DNA of 64,000 nt from Muribaculaceae bacterium (lineage in GTDB: Bacteria > Bacteroidota > Bacteroidia > Bacteroidales > Muribaculaceae). The translations under genes were made by a program, and so were the position numbers. The notes under the pieces were generated by a model, which saw only the letters and a program-made list of their open reading frames with translations, ran no database searches and had not been told where the DNA came from. Position 1 is the stretch's first letter, and each line of letters begins with the position of its first letter. Shown one piece after another: positions 9,213 through 17,915 of the stretch. Location: positions 48,459 to 112,458 of the forward strand of contig JAIDQZ010000007.1 in NCBI GenBank assembly GCA_029062005.1, given 5' to 3'.

Positions 9213-9220
9213 TATATTTG
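9213..9220 (+). promoter_or_regulatory. Bacteroidota -7 box for the Sel1-repeat gene
   Basis: TATATTTG fits TAnnTTTG, with TTGTTGG some 20 bases upstream. It ends four bases before the ATG at 9225. Transcription would therefore begin at or just inside that codon: either a leaderless mRNA or a true start at the next ATG (9240). Confidence 0.55.
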
Positions 9221-9224
9221 CGCT

Positions 9225-9920
9225 ATGAAATCCTTCCGGATGATAATAATTGGTTTGGGGATGGCTCTTTTTCCTCTCCGGTTTTTTGCCGCCTCTCCTC
9301 AAGAGGTGGCCGATTATGCCATGCAAGGTTACGAACTTTTTATGCGTGACTCGCTTCCTGACGACAAGGAAAAGGGTTATGCTCTGATGTTGGATGCAGC
9401 ATGGGAGGGAGATGCCAAGGCAGCCAACAACATCGGGTGGCTTATGGAGCACGGGGAATTCGTAGGCAAGGACCTGAAAGGGGCTCTTCGCTGGTATGAA
9501 CGTGCAGCAGACCAGGGTCTTCCGGCTGCCGCCCTTAATTATCTGCAGCTCATCGTCAACCATCCGGAAGAAGCTCTTGACGGCAGGATACCGGACAGAG
9601 AGCGGTTGGCAAAAACAGCCACGATTGCCGGGACTTCCCTTCTTATGGGACGCGGTCTTCATTATGACTCGAAACTTGGAGAGGAGTTTTTGCTCAGGGG
9701 CGCCCTATTCGGCAACCATGAAGCCGCCTTGACGATCGCACAGCAACTTGAGATGTATCCCGATTCTTTTTCATATCTTCCTCTTGAGGATATCGTCAGC
9801 GGGTGTGACAGCATCCTGCCCCCCGAAGACAAGATTATACCGGAAGGTATAAGTGTCACTGAATTCACTGACCTTATGCTTACGCCGGAATTCTGGTATG
9901 AGAAAATCGGAAGGGAATAG
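9225..9920 (+). CDS. Secreted Sel1-repeat (TPR-like) protein
   Basis: 231 residues: a hydrophobic signal sequence (to about residue 23), then helical repeats of the Sel1 type. The clearest are KGYALMLDAAWEGDAKAANNIGWL and KGALRWYERAADQGLPAAALNYL, and a further weak repeat contains LGEEFLLRGALFGNHEAAL. Sel1 proteins mostly serve as protein-interaction scaffolds; no enzyme domain is visible. The -7 box is so close to the first ATG that the start could also be Met6 (9240), which still leaves a complete signal peptide. The gene precedes the pectate-lyase-like gene in the same direction, with a hairpin between them. Confidence 0.78.
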   Translation: MKSFRMIIIGLGMALFPLRFFAASPQEVADYAMQGYELFMRDSLPDDKEKGYALMLDAAWEGDAKAANNIGWLMEHGEFVGKDLKGALRWYERAADQGLPAAALNYLQLIVNHPEEALDGRIPDRERLAKTATIAGTSLLMGRGLHYDSKLGEEFLLRGALFGNHEAALTIAQQLEMYPDSFSYLPLEDIVSGCDSILPPEDKIIPEGISVTEFTDLMLTPEFWYEKIGRE

Positions 9921-9928
9921 AGACAGAA

Positions 9929-9948
9929 CGGGAATTTCAGAATTCCCG
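9929..9948 (+). terminator. Intergenic hairpin before the pectate-lyase gene
   Basis: CGGGAATT (9929-9936) and AATTCCCG (9941-9948) form a perfect 8-bp stem with a TCAG loop. There is no good T-tract, so it may be an attenuating or mRNA-end structure. Confidence 0.4.
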
Positions 9949-9985
9949 ATTATATATAAATAAGACAGATAAACTTAACAACATC

Positions 9986-12703
9986 ATGAGAAAAGATTTT
10001 TTAAGACATATCGGGATTGGTGCGCTGATGCTTACAGCCACTTCGGTAAGCTCGCAGGCTGCGCTGCTTGCTTTCCCCGGAGCTGAAGGCTTCGGCCGCT
10101 ATGCGACAGGCGGCCGTGGTGGAGAGATCTACCATGTCACCAACCTTAATGACAGTGGCACAGGATCGCTGCGCGACGCGATTTCACAGCCTAACCGCAT
10201 TATTGTGTTTGACGTGTCGGGAGTCATCAACCTGAAGAGTCGTCTGGTGTTCAAGAACAATCTTACAATACTCGGACAGACAGCGCCGGGAGAGGGTATC
10301 CAGGTATACGGCAACGGCGTATCATTTTCCAATGCCAACAATATCATCGTGCGCTATCTCCGCATCCGCATGGGAGTGAACGGTGACAGTGGCAAGGATG
10401 CTGCCGGTGTTGCATCGGGACACGACATGATCTTCGACCATATGTCGGTTCTCTGGGGACGCGACGAGAATTTCTCGGTCAGCAGTAATGACAAGGGGTC
10501 AGGACCATCAAACGTGACAATCCAGAATTCCATCATAGGTCAGGGTCTGCAACCCCACTCGTGCGGAGGGCTCATCCAGACCGACAACGGAGTGACGCTT
10601 TTCCGCAACCTATATATAGAAAACGCCACCCGCAATCCCAAGGTGAAGGGTCTTAATCAGTTTGTGAACAACGTTTCATACAACTGGGGCAAGGAAGCCG
10701 CATACAATATGGGAGGTGACAGCGCAGGAGACTCATGGGCAGAGATCTCCAACAACTACTGGATCACCGGACCATGGAAATCTGCCGCATATCCTCTCGT
10801 CGGGGGCAACAGCAACTTCAAGTATTTTGCAGAGGGCAACTGGTATGACAGCAATAAGGACGGCGTGCTCGACGGACATAACATGTCGGATGAAGAGTAT
10901 GCCAAATCAGGAGGTAACCGTGTGAGCACGACCGCCGACCTCGTGAGCCGTGGAGCGCCAAAGGCTGTCCCTGAAATCGCCGGAAGGATGACTGCTCCGG
11001 AGGCTCTTGAATACGTGCTGGCATATGGAGGCGCATCCCTTCCGGTACGCGATGAGGTAGACCGGTATCTCATCGATGAGGTCTTATCTTTCGGCACACT
11101 CGGGTCAACCGGTGGCTTGACTACTGAAAAGGCGCTCCCACACAAAGGCACCGGCAAGCTTTTCGGCGGCTACAAGCCTCTTGACAGCGACGGCGACGGA
11201 ATTCCCGACGAATGGGAGATCGCAAACGGACTTGACCCCAACGATGCAAAGGATGCAGCCGCTATAGCTGCCAACGGATACGCCAACATCGAGAATTATG
11301 TATTCACCATCGATTCAGCATATCCATATATCAAAAATCCAACCGACCTTAAATCGGTCAAAAACGAGAAAAATGCCATCACCCTTGAGTGGGCAGACAA
11401 TTCCGACGATGAGACCGGCTTCATCATAGAGGTGTCTTCCGACGGGAAGACATATACCGAAGCGGGACATACCGATGCAGGAAAAAACTCTTTCAAGGCA
11501 GAGGGTCTTGACGAAAACAAGCTTTATTATTTCCGTGTCTACGCCACAGGTGAAAACGGCATGAGATCAGTAAGCTCACCGGCACTCCAGACTATGACCT
11601 CCGAGCCTTTCTGTCCGGATCAGTCGACACTGGTGGCACCCGCCGTCGGCTCCAATGAGAAAGTGCTTGACGTGGTCCTCAAGTGGGAGAACCAGACTAA
11701 AGAATATTTTGGCACACTTACCTATAATGTACTTATAGGCACGTCCACAGATGCATTGGAAGAAATCGCATCAGAACTGACCGAGACCTCTTTCACTCCG
11801 GGCAACCTTGAAGCCAACACCACGTATTACTGGCGTGTCGATGCCGTCAACAATACCGGTGTGACTGAAGGAACTGTATGGAGTTTCAACACTATAGCCG
11901 GAGGAACGCTATTCTACACCGACTTCCATACAACCCCGGCATCTTTCGGCGAATCCGAATGGGGCACCATCATATCAGGCAATCAGGCGGACATAATGAA
12001 GGGAGGAAAACAGGAGGTCGAGTTTGACAATATGAAGCTCGGAACAGACGGCGGACGCCTTGTAGCTTTCGGCAACCTTTCACCCTACACTAACTATTCA
12101 TCCGATGACAAAGGCGCTTCTAAAAATGCCGTAGGATTTATAGGCAAGCAGGGGAACGTGGATAAATGCTATATACAGATCGACGATATACAGGGTCCGT
12201 GGAAAATCACTCTCTACTGCGGCAACTCAGACAAGAGCGCACAGTCTGTGAAACTGAGCACAGGCACCGATGTAAACGGTGACGGGAGCATTGATGCAAA
12301 AGATGATCTCGCTACATTTAAATTCAAGTCTTCAGAAAAGAAGACCTACAAATTCACTCATACTTATGAGGGAACCGATCTCTGCAATGTGCGCATAGAC
12401 CGTGCTTCTCTGGACAGCAAAGGTATAAACTTCCATGATATCCTTATCGAGCAGCATGTGACCTCCACCCCAGGAGCGGTAGATGAAATCGGCAATACCG
12501 TCGCTCCTGATGTGGATGTGACAGGAGATGCAGTGACGGTCAATGGTCTTGACGGAAAAAGAGGCGTGAATGTCTACGACATGGCGGGTCGTCTGATACA
12601 CGCAGAGGCACCGGTAGCAGGAAGCGTCGGCTTTACTCTTCCCAAAGGTATCTATATCATCTCCGTAGAAAGCATGATGCCAGTAAAGATCGTATCCAAA
12701 TAA
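9986..12703 (+). CDS. Secreted pectate-lyase-like (PL1-type) multidomain protein
   Basis: 905 residues with a signal peptide (about 1-25). The N-terminal ~330 residues are a right-handed beta-helix of the pectate lyase (PL1-like) type. They open with FPGAEGFGRYATGGRGG and VTNLNDSGTGSLRDAI, and then IVFDVSGVINL and NIIVRYLRIRMG. A calcium-binding DSDGDGIPDEWE segment follows near residue 400. Two fibronectin-III-like modules (about 452-545 and 550-640), a carbohydrate-binding-like sandwich and a T9SS-like tail (VNVYDMAGRLI...LPKGIYIISV) complete it. The enzyme should cleave polygalacturonate-type pectin outside the cell. The neighbouring PL4 lyase and KduD-like SDR support pectin use. Catalytic residues were not assigned. 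Confidence 0.85.
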   Translation: MRKDFLRHIGIGALMLTATSVSSQAALLAFPGAEGFGRYATGGRGGEIYHVTNLNDSGTGSLRDAISQPNRIIVFDVSGVINLKSRLVFKNNLTILGQTAPGEGIQVYGNGVSFSNANNIIVRYLRIRMGVNGDSGKDAAGVASGHDMIFDHMSVLWGRDENFSVSSNDKGSGPSNVTIQNSIIGQGLQPHSCGGLIQTDNGVTLFRNLYIENATRNPKVKGLNQFVNNVSYNWGKEAAYNMGGDSAGDSWAEISNNYWITGPWKSAAYPLVGGNSNFKYFAEGNWYDSNKDGVLDGHNMSDEEYAKSGGNRVSTTADLVSRGAPKAVPEIAGRMTAPEALEYVLAYGGASLPVRDEVDRYLIDEVLSFGTLGSTGGLTTEKALPHKGTGKLFGGYKPLDSDGDGIPDEWEIANGLDPNDAKDAAAIAANGYANIENYVFTIDSAYPYIKNPTDLKSVKNEKNAITLEWADNSDDETGFIIEVSSDGKTYTEAGHTDAGKNSFKAEGLDENKLYYFRVYATGENGMRSVSSPALQTMTSEPFCPDQSTLVAPAVGSNEKVLDVVLKWENQTKEYFGTLTYNVLIGTSTDALEEIASELTETSFTPGNLEANTTYYWRVDAVNNTGVTEGTVWSFNTIAGGTLFYTDFHTTPASFGESEWGTIISGNQADIMKGGKQEVEFDNMKLGTDGGRLVAFGNLSPYTNYSSDDKGASKNAVGFIGKQGNVDKCYIQIDDIQGPWKITLYCGNSDKSAQSVKLSTGTDVNGDGSIDAKDDLATFKFKSSEKKTYKFTHTYEGTDLCNVRIDRASLDSKGINFHDILIEQHVTSTPGAVDEIGNTVAPDVDVTGDAVTVNGLDGKRGVNVYDMAGRLIHAEAPVAGSVGFTLPKGIYIISVESMMPVKIVSK

Positions 12704-13594
12704 ATGGCGAAAGACAAGATATCCCGCTATCTGTGGATTGTCGACACGATCCTGAAATATAAAAAAATCTCGAAAACGCATCTCAACGACCTGTGGATGC
12801 AATCGAATTTTTCTGAAGGCAACCCGATGGCAGACCGGACTTTCTATAAGTACCGGCGTGCCATCGAGGAAACCTTCGGCATCGACATAGTGTGCGACTC
12901 AGACGGCTCTTACAGTATTGACTCCAACGGATCACAATCCGTAAAGCAGTTTACCGACCTGACACTCAACAATTCGGTGGCAATAAAGACTATCCGGAAG
13001 CTTGGCTCATACGCCGACCGTGTCGGGATGGAGGATGTGCCTTCGGCAAGAGAGTATCTTCCATTGGTGGCTGAGGCGATGCATGAAAATCTCAATATAG
13101 TGTTCACATACTCAGGATTTTCACGCACCCGCCCGGAAGTTGGCATACTCTTCTCTCCCTATTTCCTGAAGCTCTATAAGCAAAGATGGTATATGTTCGG
13201 AGCCAAGGACGGACGAGATCTTCGCACGTATGCCCTCGACCGCGTCACTGAAATGGAGCTCACAACCGAGAAATTCACCATGCCAGCCGGGATATCGATA
13301 GATAAATTTTTCGGCAACATCGTAGGGGTGACTACATCAAAGGCATCCGTGAGGGATGTCATCATTCAGACCACGCTCACACGAGCCAAGTATCTGCGTG
13401 CATTGCCACTCCATCACTCACAGCAGGAGGAAGCCCACGATTTCTACTCCATTTTCAAATACAAACTGAAAATTAATTATGAGCTGATAAGCGAACTGAT
13501 GGCAATGGGACCGGATGTCACAGTGATCGCACCCCGGGAACTCCAGATAATGCTTCTCTCCCGACTGAAGGAGACACTTGAAAACTACCGATAA
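12704..13594 (+). CDS. WYL-domain transcriptional regulator
   Basis: 296 residues, cytoplasmic. The N-terminal ~70 residues form a helical DNA-binding region (SRYLWIVDTILKYKKISKTHLNDLW, FYKYRRAIEETFGIDI). Residues ~115-200 are a WYL domain (IVFTYSGFSRTRPEV..FSPYFLKLYKQRWYMFG..RDLRTYALDRVTEMEL). WYL domains sense ligands such as nucleic acids or cyclic nucleotides; many family members regulate stress or defence genes. The start ATG lies directly after the TAA of the pectate-lyase gene (TAAATG), so the two are translated from one message. The regulator may therefore be co-expressed with, and possibly govern, pectin genes. A strong terminator follows immediately. Confidence 0.88.
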   Translation: MAKDKISRYLWIVDTILKYKKISKTHLNDLWMQSNFSEGNPMADRTFYKYRRAIEETFGIDIVCDSDGSYSIDSNGSQSVKQFTDLTLNNSVAIKTIRKLGSYADRVGMEDVPSAREYLPLVAEAMHENLNIVFTYSGFSRTRPEVGILFSPYFLKLYKQRWYMFGAKDGRDLRTYALDRVTEMELTTEKFTMPAGISIDKFFGNIVGVTTSKASVRDVIIQTTLTRAKYLRALPLHHSQQEEAHDFYSIFKYKLKINYELISELMAMGPDVTVIAPRELQIMLLSRLKETLENYR

Positions 13595-13623
13595 AAAAAT
13601 CCGCCTTCCGGGCGGATTTTTTT
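13594..13623 (+). terminator. Rho-independent terminator (bidirectional)
   Basis: ATCCGCC and GGCGGAT form a stem flanked by an A-run on the left and a T-run on the right. It can serve the WYL gene and the converging GltD-like gene. Confidence 0.92.
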
Positions 13624-13658
13624 ATGTACATATATATGGAATCAAGTCATGCCTGCTT

Positions 13659-14969
13659 TCAACTGATCGATTCGATCAATTTTATTGCATCAATATATTT
13701 CGCTATGCTTTCCGCCACTTTCTTGGCATCCTGCATGGCATGCACCACTGTAGCCGGACGATTGGTCACGTCGCCTCCGGCAAAAACACCTTTTCTTGTG
13801 GTCATGCCATAAGGAGACTCACGTGTAAGCACATATCCTTTGTCATCAACCTCTATTCCCTCGGTGGAGTCAACGATACGGGATGCCGGCGACGAGCCAA
13901 CCGCCATGATCACACGGTCTACAGGCATTTCTCTCTCGACCCCGTCCTGCTCTATGATGATTGATTCAAGACGCATTCCCTCGGCACCGTTGACCTTCTT
14001 GACATTGGTGTTCCACAGGAACTTCACACCTTCCTCAACTGCATCATCATACTCGGCACGAAGGGCAGACATGGTGTCTATATTACGATGATAAATCACC
14101 GTGACTTCCGACGCACCCATACGTAGTGCAGATCTTGCTGCATCCATCGCGGTATTGCCACAGCCTATGACGGCGATCTTGTCTCCTTCGCCGATCACGA
14201 CCTCGTCACGCTTTATGAAGCCGGAGTTATAAAGGCTCACGCGGCGTAGAAACCATACAGCCTGACGCACTCCCGGATGTGTCCCCCCTTCGATTGGCAG
14301 GGTCTTGGGCCGGCTTGTACCGGTGCCCATGAATATGGCATCAAAACCATCTTCAAAAAGACGGTCGATGGTGTAGTTCTGTCCAATCGTAGTGCGGAGA
14401 TGTATCTTGACACCGAGATTCTCGATTTTCTTAATCTCGCGCTTCACCACCTCTTTTGGAAGCCTGTATTCGGGAATTCCGAACATAAGCACGCCTCCCG
14501 GTTCTATACCCATCTCAAATATCTCTACCGAGAATCCCTGACGAGAGAGATCGCCGGCAATCGTTAGACCTGCAGGTCCGGATCCGATCACCGCTACCCT
14601 GCCCCTCGTCTTCTCGGGAATATTCTCATGGCTCCATCCCGCCTCGCTGTCAAAGTCTGCTACAAAACGTTCCAGCTTTCCAATGTGGATAGCCTCGCCC
14701 TTCTTGGCAAGAACACAATTGCCCTCACACTGACGTTCATGTGCGCAGACTCTGCCGCACACGGCAGGAAGATTACTCCGGCTATGAATGATTTCGATAG
14801 CATTTCCGAAGTTTCCATGGGCAAGTTCTCCGATCCAGTCGGGGATATCATTGCTTATGGGGCAACCTTTACGGCAACCGGGCACCTTGCAATGCAGGCA
14901 ACGCTGAGCCTCCCTTATGGCTTCCGGAAGCGTAAAGCTTTCAGATACTTCTTTAAACTCTTCGTTCAT
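13659..14969 (-). CDS. GltD-like NAD(P)-dependent iron-sulfur flavoprotein (glutamate synthase small-subunit family)
   Basis: 436 residues. The N-terminal domain carries two cysteine clusters, Cys24/27/32/36 (CLHCKVPGCRKGC) and Cys71/75/81/85, which bind [4Fe-4S] clusters. FAD binding is by VAVIGSGPAG (125-134) and pyridine-nucleotide binding by the second Rossmann motif KIAVIGCGNTAMDAA. A late TTRKGVFAGGDVTNRPATVV block closes the FAD site. This is the GltD / NfnB / SudA superfamily, which moves electrons from NAD(P)H. No glutamate synthase large subunit or NfnA/SudB partner lies next to it, so it may be a stand-alone GltA-like enzyme or work with a distant partner. It is 2 bases downstream of the SDR gene, in one operon. 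Confidence 0.85.
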   Translation of the reverse strand: MNEEFKEVSESFTLPEAIREAQRCLHCKVPGCRKGCPISNDIPDWIGELAHGNFGNAIEIIHSRSNLPAVCGRVCAHERQCEGNCVLAKKGEAIHIGKLERFVADFDSEAGWSHENIPEKTRGRVAVIGSGPAGLTIAGDLSRQGFSVEIFEMGIEPGGVLMFGIPEYRLPKEVVKREIKKIENLGVKIHLRTTIGQNYTIDRLFEDGFDAIFMGTGTSRPKTLPIEGGTHPGVRQAVWFLRRVSLYNSGFIKRDEVVIGEGDKIAVIGCGNTAMDAARSALRMGASEVTVIYHRNIDTMSALRAEYDDAVEEGVKFLWNTNVKKVNGAEGMRLESIIIEQDGVEREMPVDRVIMAVGSSPASRIVDSTEGIEVDDKGYVLTRESPYGMTTRKGVFAGGDVTNRPATVVHAMQDAKKVAESIAKYIDAIKLIESIS

Positions 14970-14971
14970 AA

Positions 14972-15763
14972 TCAGGGTTGCTTGCCGATATAAGCGAGGA
15001 TACCGCCATCTACATAAAGGACATGACCGTTAACGAAATCCGAGGCATCGGATGCAAGGAACACAGCCGGACCCATGAGGTCTTCAGGTGTACCCCAACG
15101 TCCTGCCGGAGTCTTGGCAATGATAAACTGATCGAAAGGATGACGGCTTCCATCAGGCTGGATCTCGCGGAGAGGAGCAGTCTGAGGAGTTGCGATATAG
15201 CCCGGACCAATGCCGTTGCACTGAATATTGTGTTCACCGAATTCCGAGCATATGTTGCGGGTAAGCATCTTGAGTCCACCCTTGGCGGCGGCATATGCGC
15301 TTACAGTCTCGCGTCCGAGCTCGCTCATCATAGAACATATATTGATGATCTTGCCGTGTCCTTTCTTTATCATACCGGGGATTACAGCCTTCGCGCAGAT
15401 GAAAGGAGCCACAAGGTCAATATCTACAACATGACGAAAATCCTTCACATCCATGTCAGTCATGGGAATACGCTTGATAATACCGGCATTGTTGACGAGG
15501 ATATCTATAGTGCCGACAGTCTTCTCCACGTCTTCAACCATAGCCTTTACCGCTTCTTCGTCAGTAACGTCGCAGAGATAGCCTTTTGCATCGATGCCCG
15601 CTTCCTTATAGTTTGCGATACCAAGATCCATGGATTTCTGGGTGCTGCAGTTATAGACGATTTTTGCGCCTGCCTCATGAAGAGCCTTGGCGATAGCGAA
15701 TCCGATGCCGTAGACGCCACCGGTCACAAGGGCTACTTTACCCTCAAGTGAGAAATTAACCAT
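14972..15763 (-). CDS. Gluconate 5-dehydrogenase / KduD-like short-chain dehydrogenase
   Basis: 263 residues, a classical SDR: nucleotide motif TGGVYGIG (14-21), NNAG (91-94), and catalytic Ser144, Tyr157 and Lys161 in CSMMSELGRETVSAYAAAK. The conserved QCNGIGPGYIATPQTAPLR segment is typical of gluconate 5-dehydrogenases and 2-keto-3-deoxygluconate dehydrogenases (IdnO/KduD). The reaction would be NAD(P)-linked oxidation or reduction at C5 of a keto-sugar acid. Given the PL1 and PL4 lyases nearby, a KduD-like role in handling unsaturated galacturonate products is attractive, but Bacteroidota annotation usually calls this form gluconate 5-dehydrogenase. A promoter lies ~100 bases upstream. Confidence 0.82.
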   Translation of the reverse strand: MVNFSLEGKVALVTGGVYGIGFAIAKALHEAGAKIVYNCSTQKSMDLGIANYKEAGIDAKGYLCDVTDEEAVKAMVEDVEKTVGTIDILVNNAGIIKRIPMTDMDVKDFRHVVDIDLVAPFICAKAVIPGMIKKGHGKIINICSMMSELGRETVSAYAAAKGGLKMLTRNICSEFGEHNIQCNGIGPGYIATPQTAPLREIQPDGSRHPFDQFIIAKTPAGRWGTPEDLMGPAVFLASDASDFVNGHVLYVDGGILAYIGKQP

Positions 15764-15869
15764 CTTTGTCTAAATTATTTTGGTTTAGGTATTAAGAAAA
15801 ATTTTTAACTCGATCATATGTTATCGGTCAGTCAGTGGGAGAATGCTTAGTCTACTTAGCCTCAGAATA

Positions 15870-15877
15870 CAAAGTTA
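15870..15877 (-). promoter_or_regulatory. -7 box for the SDR/GltD-like operon
   Basis: TAACTTTG on the minus strand fits TAnnTTTG and would give a leader of about 100 bases before the ATG at 15763. Confidence 0.6.
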
Positions 15878-15929
15878 ATGAAAAAACTTGAATGAGGACT
15901 AAGTTTCGCATGATTTCTGTCGTAATTCG

Positions 15930-17840
15930 TCAGAATCTCACTTTCCTTACATCTGAGCCTTGTCTGAGCACATAGATACCCCTTGGAAGATCCGCAGGAT
16001 AGGACTCAAATTCTCCTACATACAGACCGGTAAGGGTGTAGACGGCAATCGGGAGACTTGAGTTCGAATCCTTGATCAGTTCAGCTCCTGCCGTAACTTT
16101 CTCACCGGCTTCAAGCTTGATACAGTCGTAGAGAACTCCACTCTTGTCCTTGCAGTTTGAGGCGGTGAAAGTTATCTCGTTTTCTCCTGCCTTGAGTGAA
16201 GATGCAGGGAAAGAGAAAGTCTTTACGATATGGCGTCCGGCAAGAGTGGCGCTTCTGCGTATCGATCCGTCATCTTTAAGGCTCCATGACTGTCTGGATT
16301 TTCCATTGACATCCACTGTGACAGTCGGGGAATTGGAGACTCCGGCTATAGACGCGGTAAGCAATGCATCGCCGTCATATGGACGGTCGAGATTGAATTT
16401 GACAGTCCATTTGCCATTTTTTGTCTGGGCGTTATACCAGTCTACCGCCGGATCACTTTCACCGATACGGAATTCAAGATTGGCGGGTTGCCACTGCCAC
16501 GCCTCATAGGCGCGCGGACGGTCGCTGCAGTTAAATCCATCGGCAAGGCGGTTATTCTCCCCAATATTCCATAACTGATGCTCAAGTGTAAGCGGAGTCC
16601 ATTCGATATCGCCGAGATCGGTTTTACTGTCGGAGATATCGATATCATCTACACACAGCTCATCGGTGATGGTGCCGGTAGTTGCGTAGGCATAGAGTGA
16701 GTAAGTTCCTTTTCTGACTGCCGGGATACTGAATGAGCCATCCGCATCTGTAAGACCCCAGAACATATAGCCACCTCCCTGCGAAAGGAGATTGCCGCCA
16801 GGAGCGGCAAGCACAACCTTTATATTACCTGCATCCTGACCGGTAGTGATGTTGATCTTGCCTGACACAGTAGCGCGGTCAATGGGATAATACTCATTCT
16901 CAAACCATGTAAAAGGCCATTCGGCTTTCAGCTGGGCAGCTTTGGCACGTGCATCTTCGATCATAGCCTCGCGGCTATCACCAGCATTGACATAGATCAT
17001 AAAGGGTCCGAATATCTGGTGCTGGTCATCGTCATATGTCTGAGATGATGCTCCCAGATGCTCGCCCTGAAGCATCTGGATAGTAATCGGCGACTTGCTC
17101 GTGGCGTGCACGGTGAGTTCCTGACGCATCGGACCGCCGTTGAGCCATTCATAACTTACAGGAATGTTCCATACACCGACTTTCTTATTCATCAAGCCAT
17201 GGAAATCGTCATGGTCGATAAATTGAGCCCAATTATATTTAGTATAAATGCTATTGTCTGCAAGATAATAGGTGGCGTCCTGAACCTGATTCTTTTCCGC
17301 CTCTGCCATTTCCGCATTGTTCGGGATTTTTCCTTGCATCTGCTCATCTACATATCCGTCAAGGAATGTAGCACCGAGACGGGTGCATACACGTGTCTCC
17401 TTTACCGGACCGACACCACCTTGGGACGTGTCGCCGCTTTTGCTATTGCCATGTACGATCACATATGTGTACACCCCGCTTTCCCCCTTGCGGAGGATGT
17501 AGCCGTGCTCATATGTGGGAAGAGCATCGTTGGCAGCAGATGTGTAGAGCACCTCGGCGTAGTCGTCATCTTGCCTGACAATGCGCGCGCTTACAGGAGA
17601 AAGGGCTCTGTTTTTGTCTGAAGTATAATCGAAATATATGCCGTTGCTCCCCAAGATATTCGCAACCCCGTTGGAAGGATGCTTCATGGTAGTGGCCTGA
17701 CCGTTGCTGCCTATGGTGAGGGTGATGATCCCATTTGACATAGTGCAACTTCTGTCAGACTTAAAATTTACGGTCACGTCCTGCGCAACCGCACCGAGCC
17801 ATATACCGGCTCCCAGTATGCTTAATGTAAATAATCTCAT
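15930..17840 (-). CDS. Secreted rhamnogalacturonan lyase (PL4-like)
   Basis: About 636 residues from the ATG at 17840; a GTG at 17879 would add 13. I prefer 17840 because it begins a normal signal peptide (MRLFTLSILGAGIWLGAVAQ) and because the -7 box at 17884-17891 leaves no leader for the GTG. The catalytic N-terminal half (about 25-330) has the PL4 features MSNGIITLTIGSNGQ and LRKGESGVYTYVIVHG. It is followed by a FnIII/carboxypeptidase-regulatory-like module (VSGKINITTGQDAG..) and a jelly-roll CBM-like module (HQLWNIGENNRLADGFN...). This is the three-domain plan of rhamnogalacturonan lyase. A T9SS-like tail (AVYTLTGLYVG...LPRGIYVLRQG) ends it. It should cut the RG-I backbone of pectin by beta-elimination. 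Confidence 0.82.
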   Translation of the reverse strand: MRLFTLSILGAGIWLGAVAQDVTVNFKSDRSCTMSNGIITLTIGSNGQATTMKHPSNGVANILGSNGIYFDYTSDKNRALSPVSARIVRQDDDYAEVLYTSAANDALPTYEHGYILRKGESGVYTYVIVHGNSKSGDTSQGGVGPVKETRVCTRLGATFLDGYVDEQMQGKIPNNAEMAEAEKNQVQDATYYLADNSIYTKYNWAQFIDHDDFHGLMNKKVGVWNIPVSYEWLNGGPMRQELTVHATSKSPITIQMLQGEHLGASSQTYDDDQHQIFGPFMIYVNAGDSREAMIEDARAKAAQLKAEWPFTWFENEYYPIDRATVSGKINITTGQDAGNIKVVLAAPGGNLLSQGGGYMFWGLTDADGSFSIPAVRKGTYSLYAYATTGTITDELCVDDIDISDSKTDLGDIEWTPLTLEHQLWNIGENNRLADGFNCSDRPRAYEAWQWQPANLEFRIGESDPAVDWYNAQTKNGKWTVKFNLDRPYDGDALLTASIAGVSNSPTVTVDVNGKSRQSWSLKDDGSIRRSATLAGRHIVKTFSFPASSLKAGENEITFTASNCKDKSGVLYDCIKLEAGEKVTAGAELIKDSNSSLPIAVYTLTGLYVGEFESYPADLPRGIYVLRQGSDVRKVRF

Positions 17841-17883
17841 TTCTGATATAGGTTTGTTATTAGTTCGAAATATTTTCACACTG

Positions 17884-17891
17884 CAAATATA
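17884..17891 (-). promoter_or_regulatory. -7 box for the rhamnogalacturonan lyase
   Basis: TATATTTG on the minus strand fits TAnnTTTG. It supports translation starting at 17840 rather than at the GTG at 17879. Confidence 0.6.
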
Positions 17892-17915
17892 GTGAATTTT
17901 ATCATTATATCCAAA

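Noticed and set aside
9986..17840. Classical polysaccharide utilisation locus
   Set aside because: Pectin-type enzymes are present, but no SusC/SusD pair, hybrid two-component sensor or ECF sigma/anti-sigma pair lies with them.
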